The position numbers and the translations under genes are program-made. Positions 49,331 through 60,057 of a DNA stretch of 64,000 bases are shown one piece after another; positions within the stretch are counted from its first letter, which is position 1, and the number at the start of each line of letters is the position of its first letter. The stretch comes from Neospora caninum Liverpool. Taxonomy: Eukaryota; Apicomplexa; Conoidasida; Eucoccidiorida; Sarcocystidae. The notes below the pieces were generated by a model, which saw only the letters and a list, made by a program, of their open reading frames with translations, did no database searches and was not told where the DNA came from. The DNA is taken from positions 992,001 to 1,056,000 of the forward strand of contig NC_018393.1 of NCBI RefSeq assembly GCF_000208865.1, written 5' to 3'.

Positions 49331-52300
49331 ATGCAAGCTCCTCGGCAGCCGGGCTGTCTGATGCCTGGCGCCCGGCGGGTGATCCCCGGCTCTGGCCCCA
49401 GCGGCCACTACGTGCCGGGCGTCGGGCGCGGGGCCTCGCCCTTCACGACTCGCGCGGAGACTCCAGGCCTTCTTCCGGTCCCGGGCAAGAGGACCGACAA
49501 CCTCATGAACAAGGCAGCGCTCCAGGGGGCTGCCGGCGTTATGACTGGCGGGGAGCTCTCGTCGTCTGCGCGAACCGCCGCAGAGTAAGCATCTCCTGAC
49601 GCACCCAGGGGACGCGTTGGCGGATGCTGCTCGAACTCTCCGGGATATCTGCGCAGCCGTACACAGTGCCTCGGCAGCGTCTCTTCCCTAGCCGTAAAAA
49701 TGTATTTGTCTATATAGAAAGCGATGCAGATCTCTCCCTGTATCTATGTATATGTGGAAAAAGATTTGTGGGCAAAGATGTTTCTGTTGCAGAGTGGGCG
49801 ACTCAGGGGTATCCGCGTGCATGTATCTGTCGAAGCAATATTGCCTTCGGAGTCCTTTTCTGGAGTGGTGCGCTCTGTGACAGGTGTTTCCCGGAATGTC
49901 CACAGAAAACCCGCTTGTCAAGGTCCGGCGGCTGTGGTACTTTCGGACGCTGCGTCTTGCGTTGCGAACCCGTCGCCCTCTCTCTGCTTTGGCGTGCGCT
50001 CCTGGAGAACTCCAGTGTCAAGTGTGAACTTCATGCAGCGCCGTGCACCTGGGCTTCCGGTTTCTCTCTTGTTCAGGCTCTTTGGACGGCCGCCGCCAGG
50101 CTACGTTCCAGGGCGCGGGCGAGGAGCGACCGGCTTCGCAGGGGGAGTTAGTCGAGACGACAGTGCATCCGACAACGCCCACGCCGACAAGAGTGATCTT
50201 TCCGATGCAAACTTCGATCCTTTCACGGGGTATTCGGAGGCGCTTTTCAATGACGCTGAGTAAGACACAAGACATCGGAAAAGCCGTTTGAAGAGCGCCA
50301 GTCGGAAACCACAAAAAGGCGAGGTGCGCGCGCGGGTATATTCCTGTTTTTCGTGCCTAGCTCTAGCGCTGAGCGATCCGTTTCTTGCTCAGTTCCGCCT
50401 CTACGACACATCTGCCGCAGCCGCACGCTCGACGCTGGACGTTCGTGTTCTCCGCCAGTCCGTCTGTTTGCTTCTCCGCGGCTCTTCTTCGTGTCGGTCG
50501 CTCTCGCCGTCTCTTCTCGCGAGAACTTTTCGTTTCGCCGTGTGTGTTTGCGCCCTGTAGGTACGACGAAGAAGATCGCGAGGCTGACAGAATCTACGAC
50601 ACGGTCGACATGCGCATGGATGCACGGAGAAAGTCGCGCAGAGAAAACCGACTGAAGGAGGAAATCGCCAAGATGCGGGCCGAGAAACCGACGATCCACC
50701 AGCAGTTTGCAGACATCAAACGGTCCCTGGCAACAGTCACGAAAGGTATGCGTCTCAGGTGTTTCGCCCACAAGACTAACCCACACGGGGAAAGCCCCGA
50801 GGCCAAATCTCGCGGGGCGGGTACGTCTCCCGTCGCCGTCCCTCTGCCGCGTCTTTTTGCACATCTCGGCGCGCCATCCGTCCGCGCATATCTGCTTCTT
50901 TTCTCCTTTCCTGCGTCTGTCCTGCTCGCGGCAGCTGCGCGTCCCTCGGCGCGCGCACTCTTCCGAGTTTGCGCCTGGCCGTTCTGTGCATGCGCCCCCG
51001 CGTCTGCATGTGTGTGTGTGGGTGCATGCCTCGGCTTTTTCAGAAGAGTGGGAAGCGATTCCGTCCGTCGGGGACTACACTTTGAAGCGGAAGCAAAAGA
51101 AGCCGCAGATGCTCAGCATGGCGCCAGACTCGCTCTTGCTCCAGGGGCGCAACGCGACGTCGTACTCGAACTCGATTGCGTCGGCGGGGTCGGCGACGCC
51201 GATCGGCTTCGGCATGCAGACGCCCTTGATGGGCATGTCCACGCCGCTGGGGCTCCAGACCCCGCTAGGCCTGCGAACGCCGCTGCTCGGGGCCGGCTCG
51301 GGGCCGGCTTCGGGCTCGGGGACGCCGTCGCTGAACGACTTGGGCGAAGCCCGCGGGACGGTGTTGTCTGTGAAGCTGGACAAGGTCATGGACAATCTGT
51401 CGGGGCAAACAGTCATCGATCCGAAGGGGTACTTGACCGATTTGAACTCGATGCAGATGCAGAGCGACGCAGACGTCGCAGACATCAAGAAGGCTCGGAC
51501 GCTGCTCAAGTCGGTGACTTCGACGAATCCGCACCATGCGCCAGGGTGGATTGCCGCGGCGCGGCTGGAGGAGCTCGCGGGAAAGCTGCAGGCGGCGCGC
51601 GAGTTGATTGCGACCGGGTGCCAGCAGTGTCCCAAGTCGGAGGACGTCTGGCTGGAGGCGGCGCGTCTGGAGAAGCCGAAGAACGCCAAGGCGGTGCTCG
51701 CGAAAGCCGTCTCGGTGTTGCCGCACTCCGTCCGGCTCTGGTTCGACGCGTACGCACGCGAGAAGGACATGGACCAGCGGAAGCGCGTGCTGCGCAAAGC
51801 CCTCGAGTTCATCCCGAACTCGGTCCGGCTGTGGAAGGAGGCCGTCAGCTTGGAGGAGGAGAAGAACGCGCGGATCATGCTGACGCGGGCCGTCGAGTGC
51901 GTGCCGCAGTCCGTGGAGATCTGGCTGGCTCTCGCGCGGCTGAGCAGCTACGAAGAGGCGCAGAAGGTGCTGAACGAGGCGCGGAAGAAGTGCCCGACGA
52001 GCCCCGAAATCTGGGTGGCAGCCTGCAAGCTGGAGGAGACGCAGGGAAACCTGAAGATGGTCGAGACGATCGTTTCCCGCGCGCGCGACAACCTGATTGC
52101 GCGCGGCGTGGCGCAGACGCGGGACGTCTGGCTGCGTCTCGCCGAGGAAGCCGAGGTCTCCGGCTTCCTGGCCAGCTGCCAAGCGATCGTGAAGGCAACG
52201 ATGAAGGTCGGCGTGGAGGGTATGAACGCGAAGCGGATCTGGAAGGAAGACGCGGAGGAGGCTCTCGCGCGCGGCTCGGTCGCGACGGCGCGTGCGCTGT

Positions 52301-54925
52301 ACACCTGCGCGATTGAGCGCCTCAAGACGAAGAAGAGTTTGTGGCTGGCCCTCGCAGACCTCGAGACGAAGCACGGCACTGCGGAGCACCTCGAGAAGCT
52401 GCTGCAGAAGGCCGTGCTGTGTTGCCCCCAAGCCGAAGTTCTCTGGCTGATGCTTGCCAAGCAGCACTGGCTCCAGGGCGACGTCCAGGCGGCCCGGAAG
52501 GTCCTTGCCGAGGCGTTCGTCCACAACGAGAACAACGAGGCGATCTCGCTGGCCGCCGTGAAGCTCGAGCGCGAGAACAACGAGTTCCTGCGGGCGCGGA
52601 AGATTCTGAAGCGGACGCGCGCGCACGTGAACACGCAGAAAGTCTGGATGCAGTCCGTGCAGCTGGAGCGGCAAGTGGGCGACTACGACGCCGCGATCGC
52701 CCTGTGCGAGGAGGCCTTGCAGAAACATCCCGAGTGCGCCAAGTTGTGGATGATTGGCGGCCAGCTGCATCGCGAGCACCCGACGAAGAAGAACGACGAG
52801 ACAGCCGCGGAGGTGTTCCAACGCGGAACCGTCGTCTGTCCGCGGAGTGTGCCCGTCTGGCTGTGCGCCGTCGACTGCCAGCGAGAGCAAGGCAAGTGGA
52901 GCGTCGCGCGCGCGATCCTCGAGAAGGCGAAGCTGCGGAACCCGAAGAACCCCGAACTGTGGCACGCCGCCATCCAAATTGAAGTCGAAGCTGGGAACAA
53001 GCAGATGGCGCAGCACGTCGCCAGCAAGGCCGTCCAGGAGTGTCCGTCCTCCGGCCTCGTGTGGGCCGAGGCGATCTTCCTGGAAGAGAAATCTGCACAG
53101 GTGAGTGCGCCCCAGACAGGGCGCTTCTGGGACTGCGTTGAGGTCACTCTAGCAGCGAGAATGGAAAAAAGTGCTTCAGCGAGCAGGGAGGTTTCGCCGA
53201 GAGACGGTGGCGGGCGAGACTGTAGCAAAATTGATGCGCAGCGGGGAGGCAGACTTCGCACGGGGCCGGCGCGCCCGCTTTTCCCTGGTTGCTGGCGCGC
53301 TTCAGAACACACACAGGCCGCCGTGGAAGCTCCTTCCAGCCTTTCGCCCGCGCGACGGCGTCCGCTCTCTCTCGACCTCTTTCCTGGCGTTTTGCAGACG
53401 CATAAAGCAGTCGACGCGCTGACCAAGTGTGAAAACGACGTCCACCTGGTCCTCGCTGTCGCTCGGCTCTTCTGGCGGGAAGGGAAAATCTCCAAGGCGA
53501 GAAAGTGGCTGAACAGAAGCGTGACCCTCGACGCGTCCTTCGGCGACGCCTGGGCAGCGTTTCTCGCCTTCGAACTGGAAAACGGAGGCGGAGAAAAAGA
53601 GTGCAGAAACATCATAAACAAAGCCTCGCTTGCGCAGCCGAACCGAGGTAGGCGTTTGCGTCCGTCAAACGCTCCGCCTCTGCGGCGTGCTCCTCTGCCG
53701 AGGCGTTCGCCAGACACATCGACAATCGTGTGCTGTCGAGACCTCGCGTCGCAGGTTCCTCTCAAAGACAGGGACCTCTATCGCTCTCGCTGTCTCCTTG
53801 TTTTGTCTCGAGGTTTGCCACTCGGTGGAAAGAGTTAGCGACACGTGGAGAAGGGCGCAAGCGTTCGTCCTACCCAGGAAGCCAACACACACAGAAAAGA
53901 ACCCTTCAGCCGCCGTTTTGTCCACATTCTCCCGTGGAATATATTTGCAAATATATGTGTATGTGGAGAGAGAGGGAAAGCATCTCTTCCGGTTCATCTG
54001 CATTATGACGTCGCAGTCAAAAGCTGCACGATAGACGCGATACTGGACGTGACATGTTTTGCGGGTGTCTTCTTAGGTTTGAACTGGAACAAGGTGGTGA
54101 AGCACGTGAGCTCTTGGACGCTCTCCTTTCCCGAGGTAAGAACTGTCCACTCAAAAAAAGCCTGCGAAACACGTCTTTCCTTTTTCCAACTGGCGCCTCT
54201 GTTTCCACTGAATAGCAGCACTCCGGATTCCTCAGCCGCGCCGTCTTTTGAATCTCGCCAGGGGAGGCTCGGGTGTATGGTGCGCCAAGCAAGAAGGGGA
54301 GAAGAAGCGTGCATCGCCGCTGTTTTCTCGTCCTGGTGCACGTCCTCGGCGTTCTTGCCGCGCCTCGCAGCGGGCTCGATTGAACTTAGGAGCAGCGCCC
54401 CTCGGACATCAGCGCGGCGCACACATGTGAAGAAAAGTTGCCACTCGGAGTGCAATGGAACTTCGCACCTCGTTTATCGTTGTCGGTGCACGAGAAACTG
54501 GCATCTACGTCAGAAGGTCTAGATATGCGTCCGTATTCACTGATGTATCTACCTAGGCTATCGGGCTTCCGTCAAGAATCACAGCACAAGTCACCAGGGT
54601 TGGAATGCCAATCAGAGAGTCTGGTTGAACGGAGCGGTCCCGTGGCGGAGCCGCCGGTGGAGGTCACAGGAGCGCCAAGTTGCGCGTCCGAAGGCGCCCG
54701 CGACGGTCGGATCCCAGTCCGTGTCCACCAGGTGCTCGTGGTGCTGGCGGCCCCGTTTCCAGTCCTGGGACAGAGGCTGGTGCTTGCGTGGAGCGATCCT
54801 TTCATCTCGCGGCTGTGTCCGCTCTCTCTTCGCTGCGGGTGTCTTTGCTTCAGAAACTGCGGAAAGTCATCGAGCGCATGTTTCCAGAGGCGATGAAGAA
54901 CGACAAGATTCCGCCAAGTACGTAG
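49331..54925 (+). CDS. PRP6: PRP6-family pre-mRNA splicing factor (U5/tri-snRNP, HAT repeats)
   Basis: A nuclear splicing factor that bridges U5 and U4/U6 snRNPs. Seven exons: 49331..49584, 50077..50259, 50561..50745, 51044..53100, 53398..53647, 54077..54135 and 54854..54925, with phases 2, 2, 1, 0, 1 and 0, giving 1019 aa. The N-terminal PRP1/PRP6 domain shows GYVPGRGRGATGF in exon 2, YDEEDREADRIYDTVD-type acidic sequence and a KEEIAKMRAEKP coil in exon 3, then EEWEAIPSVGDY and the family signature SGQTVIDPKGYLTDLNSM at about residue 320. Exon 4 continues with tandem HAT/TPR helices: PKSEDVWLEAARLE, PNSVRLWKEAVSLEEE, AEVLWLMLAKQHWLQGD and others. Exon 5 holds VDALTKCENDVHLVLAVARLF, close to the end of the family core. 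Exon 1 carries a second GHYVPGVGRGASPF motif. The start is the first ATG after the leader, and exons 1-2 join in frame. As read the protein ends DKIPPST, but a strong donor GTACGT overlaps this end, and a tail spliced from further 3' exons is plausible. Confidence 0.93.
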
Positions 54926-55469
54926 ACGGCGGCCACTTCGATTGCGTGTTGTGCCTTTCCCTCTCGTTTCCCGGTCCCCTGCCTCCCCTCCCGTCCCTCT
55001 CGGACTTCCGCAAGCGTGTGTGTCCTGCGCCCGCTCTGAATCGTCAAAAACGTCCGTTATCTCGGCGCCACTGCGCCCGTCTCGCCTTTTTAACGGTGTG
55101 CACTTCTTCAAACGTGCAAGGGCGTGTGCAGCGGCCGCCTGCCGTTTCCGCATTCGCTTGCGTTTGCATCTCAGCTCCCTGAGACCGGCTTGCAATGCTT
55201 TGGTCATCTCTTCGTTTCGAGCCCCGTCTCGGATCGCTCTACCAACGAGACTGCAAGGGGTGTGCCGTCGACGGAAACAGGCTAATTCCCATTTTCGGTT
55301 TCGCACAGCCTGGCTGTGTCTCTGGCCGTATTTGTGCATGCGGGCTACCGATCCGTTTTCCGTGGCCACAAGAGCGAAAAGGCAACTTGTTTCGCGCCTG
55401 CGAGGTGCACAAAGGATTCGAAAGATAGGCGTAAACACGGTCTTTTCGGTGGTGCTGTCTTTTTCTCAG

Positions 55470-56212
55470 TCATCAAGGACGCGCTCTACGGAAAACTCGA
55501 CATCACCGATACAAAGAGCACGTCTTCCTCGCCACCTCAGCAGGAAGGGCGCGAAGAAAAGATAAAGGAGGAAGAGCGGGAGAATGAGGGAAGGAAGCCC
55601 GAGAAAGCGTCGCATGCATCGTCGGACGTGCAGAGCGCCGCGGATGTGGACGTAAGCGAACAAGGCGGGATGCACGCGCCCGTGAAAGCGGCACCGGCCA
55701 TTTTTTCTCTCCGTGTTTTACCCTGTCTACCCGTTCTCCTGCGTGCATGCATCTCGCTGCTTTACCTGCTCGCGCCCTATAGACACAGATGCGCGCATCT
55801 TTGTATCTCCCTCTCGTTTGTGTCTTTAGTTTAGGTGAGAATGGTTCAAACGCAGCTGGTGCAACACGCGCTCCGCGCGACTGAACATACATGTGTATGT
55901 ATATACATGTGTAGAGGTATGTGAGGTGACGTCTGCGTTTTCAAGGAAGGCCATACATGTGCAAAAGGCCGAGACAGGACACACGACAGGAAGCTCTTCG
56001 CCTTCTTTTAATGGTATGTCAGACCGCCAGTCGACTTTTGAAGAGAAAGCTGTGGGTGATCGCACGAACGGTTTTTTCTTTCGGACGCTTGCTTGCTCCA
56101 GGCAGGAGGAGCGGACTTGGGCGACCGGGAGGCAAGCACACAGAGCGGAGAGAAGAGAGAGAGAGAAGACGAAACAGATCGAGGAGAGAGAGAGGCGAAG
56201 CGGGCCAAGTAG
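55470..56212 (+). CDS. Probable alternative or extended 3' exons of PRP6
   Basis: If exon 7 of PRP6 ends at 54917 (CCAA|GTACGT), two further exons follow in phase: 55470..55651 (acceptor TTTTTCTCAG, donor GGAC|GTAAGC) and 56102..56212 (acceptor GCTTGCTCCAG, stop TAG at 56210). This would replace the last two residues by about 97 and make a protein of 1114 aa. The added tail is very charged (KEEERENEGRKPEKASH, then EREDETDRGEREAKRAK), consistent with a disordered nuclear tail. No conserved domain supports it, and animal PRPF6 ends soon after the HAT repeats, so the shorter form remains possible. Confidence 0.5.
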
Positions 56213-58313
56213 AGACAGATACGCACACAGAGAGAAATCGACGCGGGACCGGAGAAGGCGCGTCTTTCTTCTCGGTGTTCGCAACACCCGCATTCGGTTC
56301 GGTTGTGCTTTTCTCGGTCTCCACTTTTTTGACCACAGAGAAGACACTCTTCTTCCGCCCTCGTCTCGGAGAAGGCAGGTTTCCAGTGTAACAGCCGTGA
56401 GGGACGAGCTGTAACTGTTTTTTGTGGGAGAGCTGGACGGGAATACTCTAGGCGTTTTTCTACCGTCTCGGCTGCCTCTTCTTCGCACCTTTTTTCCTCG
56501 ATGGAAACTCCACGCGAGAGTCAGGACTCTGTATGGCGTGTGCGACTCGTGTGTGCAGTTTCCCGTAACCTTTCGTGCGTCGTCTTGTTCCTGTGCTCAC
56601 TGCTGCTGACTTCCTCTCTCCTTTTAGTCTCGCTTTCCTTTCCCGTTTGCCACTTCATGCCCAGCGCCGGCCTGTCACGCTGCTAGCGCACACAGAGTTT
56701 TCGTATTCGTCTCAGCGCGTCGCCTCCTCGTGTCTTTCTGCGATTCGCGAAACCTTTTTTCCTGTTACTGGAAAGCGAACCAGCTGTCCGGCAGCGCGTG
56801 CGGAAACGCAGCTTTCCCGGGGTTCCCCTCGTTTCGCATGCTGGCCTGGGCCAGGAAAGGTGCGGGCGCATGCGGTGGGCACTGCAGACACACACTGGGA
56901 GCGCTATCAGACGCCTTTTGTGGAGCCCACCCATTTTCCAGAGAGCGCCACACTCTCAGCGATTCCGCCTAGTGTCGAAGTGAGTCTTTCGGCAGGTCAC
57001 TTTCTCAGGCGATTCGTACGCGACGCTGGCTACACTGTGTCCGCGACTCGCTTCCACTGCGATATGGCAGGCTTCCACGAACCAGATGCTGCAGCGGCGA
57101 ACACAGCCTCAGTACGGTTTTTCCCTTTTTGAAGCTCGGACGGATGCTGTTGGAAGAGGTACATCTTCCCGTGGAAGCTGTACGCCGGGGGGAGGGCGCG
57201 GGCCGCGAACTCCGGCCTGGATTTTCGGCACATGCCAGGCGAACGGTCTGTTTCGTGCTTCATGGCTCGTCTCACGCGCTTTCCTTCACAACGGCGCGAA
57301 TGGCGAGAGGGAGACGCGCCCTGGAGCACCGGTCACCTCTGTTTCGGACGCCGTCGCGGGCTACTGATCGCAAAGCTGTCGCCTTGAACGTCCTCGGTGA
57401 GAGGTTGGGCGGCTGTGTGGTTCCCGTGCAAGACGATATATATATATATCCACTCTGCCTGTGTCCGCCGATTGAAAAGGGAGAGCGAAGGCGATCCTGG
57501 AACGCTCTCGACCATCGGCGTGGCCACGGCCACGCGCTGAACTGAACGCGTGGTTTTCGCCCGCGGACAGAGAACACGGGCTTTTTCAACGGGACCGCTG
57601 CGTCTTTCAGCTCCCCCCCCCCCCCCCCCCCAGGAAAGACGACGGTTTTCAGCCCCTCGGCGGGGGTTGGGCGGTCTCTGTGGCCGATCGTGTCTCTCCT
57701 GGCAGTCCCCTTTCTCTTTTTTCCGGACGCATCTCGCCTTATGGTTCGCTCCGGAAGCGTCTGCGCCCCGTTTCAAAGCGGCCGATTTCCTCGCCGCCTC
57801 CAGGACGTCTGCAGCGTTGACCGAATATACGGAAGTCGTTCCGCGGGCGCGCTCCCACGCGCCGGCTGCTCGTCGCTTGGCAGCACAGAGAGAGAGCCTC
57901 CGGGACCGGCCTCTCTCTCTCGAGTCGCATCGACGGACCTTCACACGGAGGCGATCAGCCGCCCAGTCGAAAGGGGCCGGGGCGGGGAAGACGGGACGGC
58001 AGTAGGCGGAGAGAACCGGCGGCGGAGAGAACCGGCGGCAGGGGCGTGATTTTCCCCGTTTTTAGCGGCTGCTTTGAGACCGACGATTTGGTGGGCGGTT
58101 GCGGAACCTGGGGGGTTCGTGGTTCCCGTGGTAATTCCGCACCTTGCAGCGGCAAAGAGACTCGTGCGTGCGCGCGGACACCGTTGCAGTTTTTTCACGA
58201 CACGATTTCCCCGATTTCCCATCACAGGTTTTTCGCTGCGCCACTTGCCACTGCGCGCAACGGTTTTTATCTATTTTCTTCTCCTCGCCTCGAACCAGCC
58301 CCACATTCCCAAA
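56213..58313. other. Intergenic region between PRP6 and the 199-aa secreted protein gene
   Basis: A GC-rich region holding the PRP6 3' flank and the promoter and leader of the next gene. Open frames such as 56575..57132 are long but lack domains and overlap others. A (TA)n tract lies at about 57438-57449 and a 19-C run at 57613-57631. The last 270 bp before the ATG at 58314 probably form the 5' UTR. Confidence 0.45.
57613..57631 (+). repeat. Homopolymer run of 19 C
   Basis: A 19-base C run on the plus strand, about 680 bp upstream of the next gene. It is the longest of four such runs in the window. Confidence 0.9.
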
Positions 58314-60057
58314 ATGCGGGCCGTACGAACCTCCCGGTTTTTCTTCGCTGGAGCTGTCGTCGCCCTCGTGGCTACTTCCGCCCACGGTAAGTCTCCGCTT
58401 CTTCACCTTTTCTGGGGGTTCTAGAGCTTTTGCGAACCGCGTGCCAAGAAGCAGTGCAGGCGGTCTGCAGTTGTTCTGGGCAGAGTCCCTCTCAACGCGT
58501 GCTGGTTTTTTATTCCCGGGCGCGCCCTCAAAGATCGTCGCCGCCTGCTGGGGCGGACTGAAAAGGCGAAAGGGTGGCGTCTCTCCCGGAGTGTGGATAC
58601 GCGCCACAGCCTGAAAAACGCGTGGTTGGACGGAGGGACACGATTCCCGAGGGGCTAGGGCCCTATACACGCATCTGCCTGGACAGGAGAAGCTGCCGTC
58701 AACGCCGCTCCTGAGTTTTGGATTTTGCGCGCCGCTCTTGGCTAACAAGCCCTACCACACGGCTTGAACGCGCAGCTGCGTGGAGGGAAACTGCGCTCGG
58801 CACAGACAAAAGGCCCCGTGCGTTTTCCGCGGGTAGAGGGAATTCACGTCGCCGTGTGTGTCCCCGCAACTCAAGAGGGTTCGTGCAAGTTCCCGACCAG
58901 TGCTGTGTGAATGCAACCGAACCTGTGCGCCTGACCCGTCCTCTCCACGGACAAGCCTCTCTCCAGACGTATCTGTGTGTGGCTTCAACTGCCCTCCTAT
59001 GATGGAACTCGCTACGCGAAGGGGTTGTGGCAAGTGGTGGGGAGCACGCGCTGTGGACAACGCGCCGTCCCCGTTTCTTGCTGGCCGTCCCTGTGTCTCT
59101 CGCCTTTTTTCCGGTCGCACATGCACGTATGGCAGCAGATGGATGCCATCCGTCCGGTGTAAGTGTGTCAACACCAGGCGGCCGAACGACGGAGGTGGGC
59201 GGAACGGGTCTCGCTTGTCCACTTTGTCTCGTCTGTGCCTTCTCCAGGCAGCGAGAACGAAGCACCACCCGAGTCTCAAGAAGGCGCAGCGCCGACACTA
59301 AAGAATCCGCTGTTCGGGCAGTTCCCTCTGGACGACCTCCAGGCGTTGCTGGACGCGCAGAAGGACAATATGGATGCGGCAACGCTCGGCAACATGCTCA
59401 CTGTCGTGAACGAGGTGAGAAAACGGACCTCTCGGACGTGTCCGCACGTGGACTGTCGTACCTTCTCGCAGAGTGCGGCAGCGATGAAAGTGGAAATCGG
59501 TCTGTGAAACGGTTCCACGTAAGCGCACGTGTCGTCTCTCGGAACAGGAGCTGTGCGCGGAGAGAGAGAAGCTTCAGTTCGCCATGCTCTGCATCTGCCA
59601 TAGCCACTTGCGTGGATCTTTCTTCTTCTAGATTTTTTTTTCGTACGAGTTTATGCGGCGCGCCATTAATGGCGGTGTGCGGTCCCTTGCGCTGCAGGTG
59701 AACTCCCCCGATATGAAGGAATTCATACGTCTTCTCCAAAGCGAGGATTCGGCTTCAAAGGACTCTATTCTGAACCATCCGCTAATGCAGAAGAAGTTGC
59801 AAGTCGCGGAGACCATCGCTGCGATGCTCGAGAGCCTCACGCGTAGCAGCGAGATGACAGACGACAAGGCGGAAGAGATCGGAAGAAGCCTCGCGGAAAA
59901 GAGTGCGTTGCTGGTCCAAGGACAGATGACTCTCGAACAGTTTGCGAAGACCGTTGCGGAGGAGAAGGCGGATCTCGAGCAGAGAGAGGAAGACGAGGAG
60001 GATCTCCAAGAAGCGGAAGCGCAGGAGGCTGATGCTACAGAAATGGTCAACATCTGA
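58314..60057 (+). CDS. Secreted acidic helical protein of unknown function, 199 aa
   Basis: Three exons, 58314..58386, 59248..59414 and 59698..60057, join in phases 1 and 0 (CACG|GTAAGT to TCCAG|GC; GAG|GTGAGA to GCAG|GT). The N-terminus MRAVRTSRFFFAGAVVALVA is a clear signal peptide with likely cleavage after TSAHG, and the signal exon stands alone, a common layout for coccidian secreted proteins. The mature part is helical and acidic: NPLFGQFPLDDLQALLDAQ, LGNMLTVVNEV, MKEFIRLLQ and MQKKLQVAETIAAML. A C-terminal coil-like stretch is very Glu/Asp-rich (KADLEQREEDEEDLQEAEAQ). It has no membrane segment after the signal peptide and no KDEL-type retention signal; it ends EMVNI. I do not recognise a family. 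Secretion to dense granules or the parasitophorous vacuole is possible but unproven. Confidence 0.85.
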
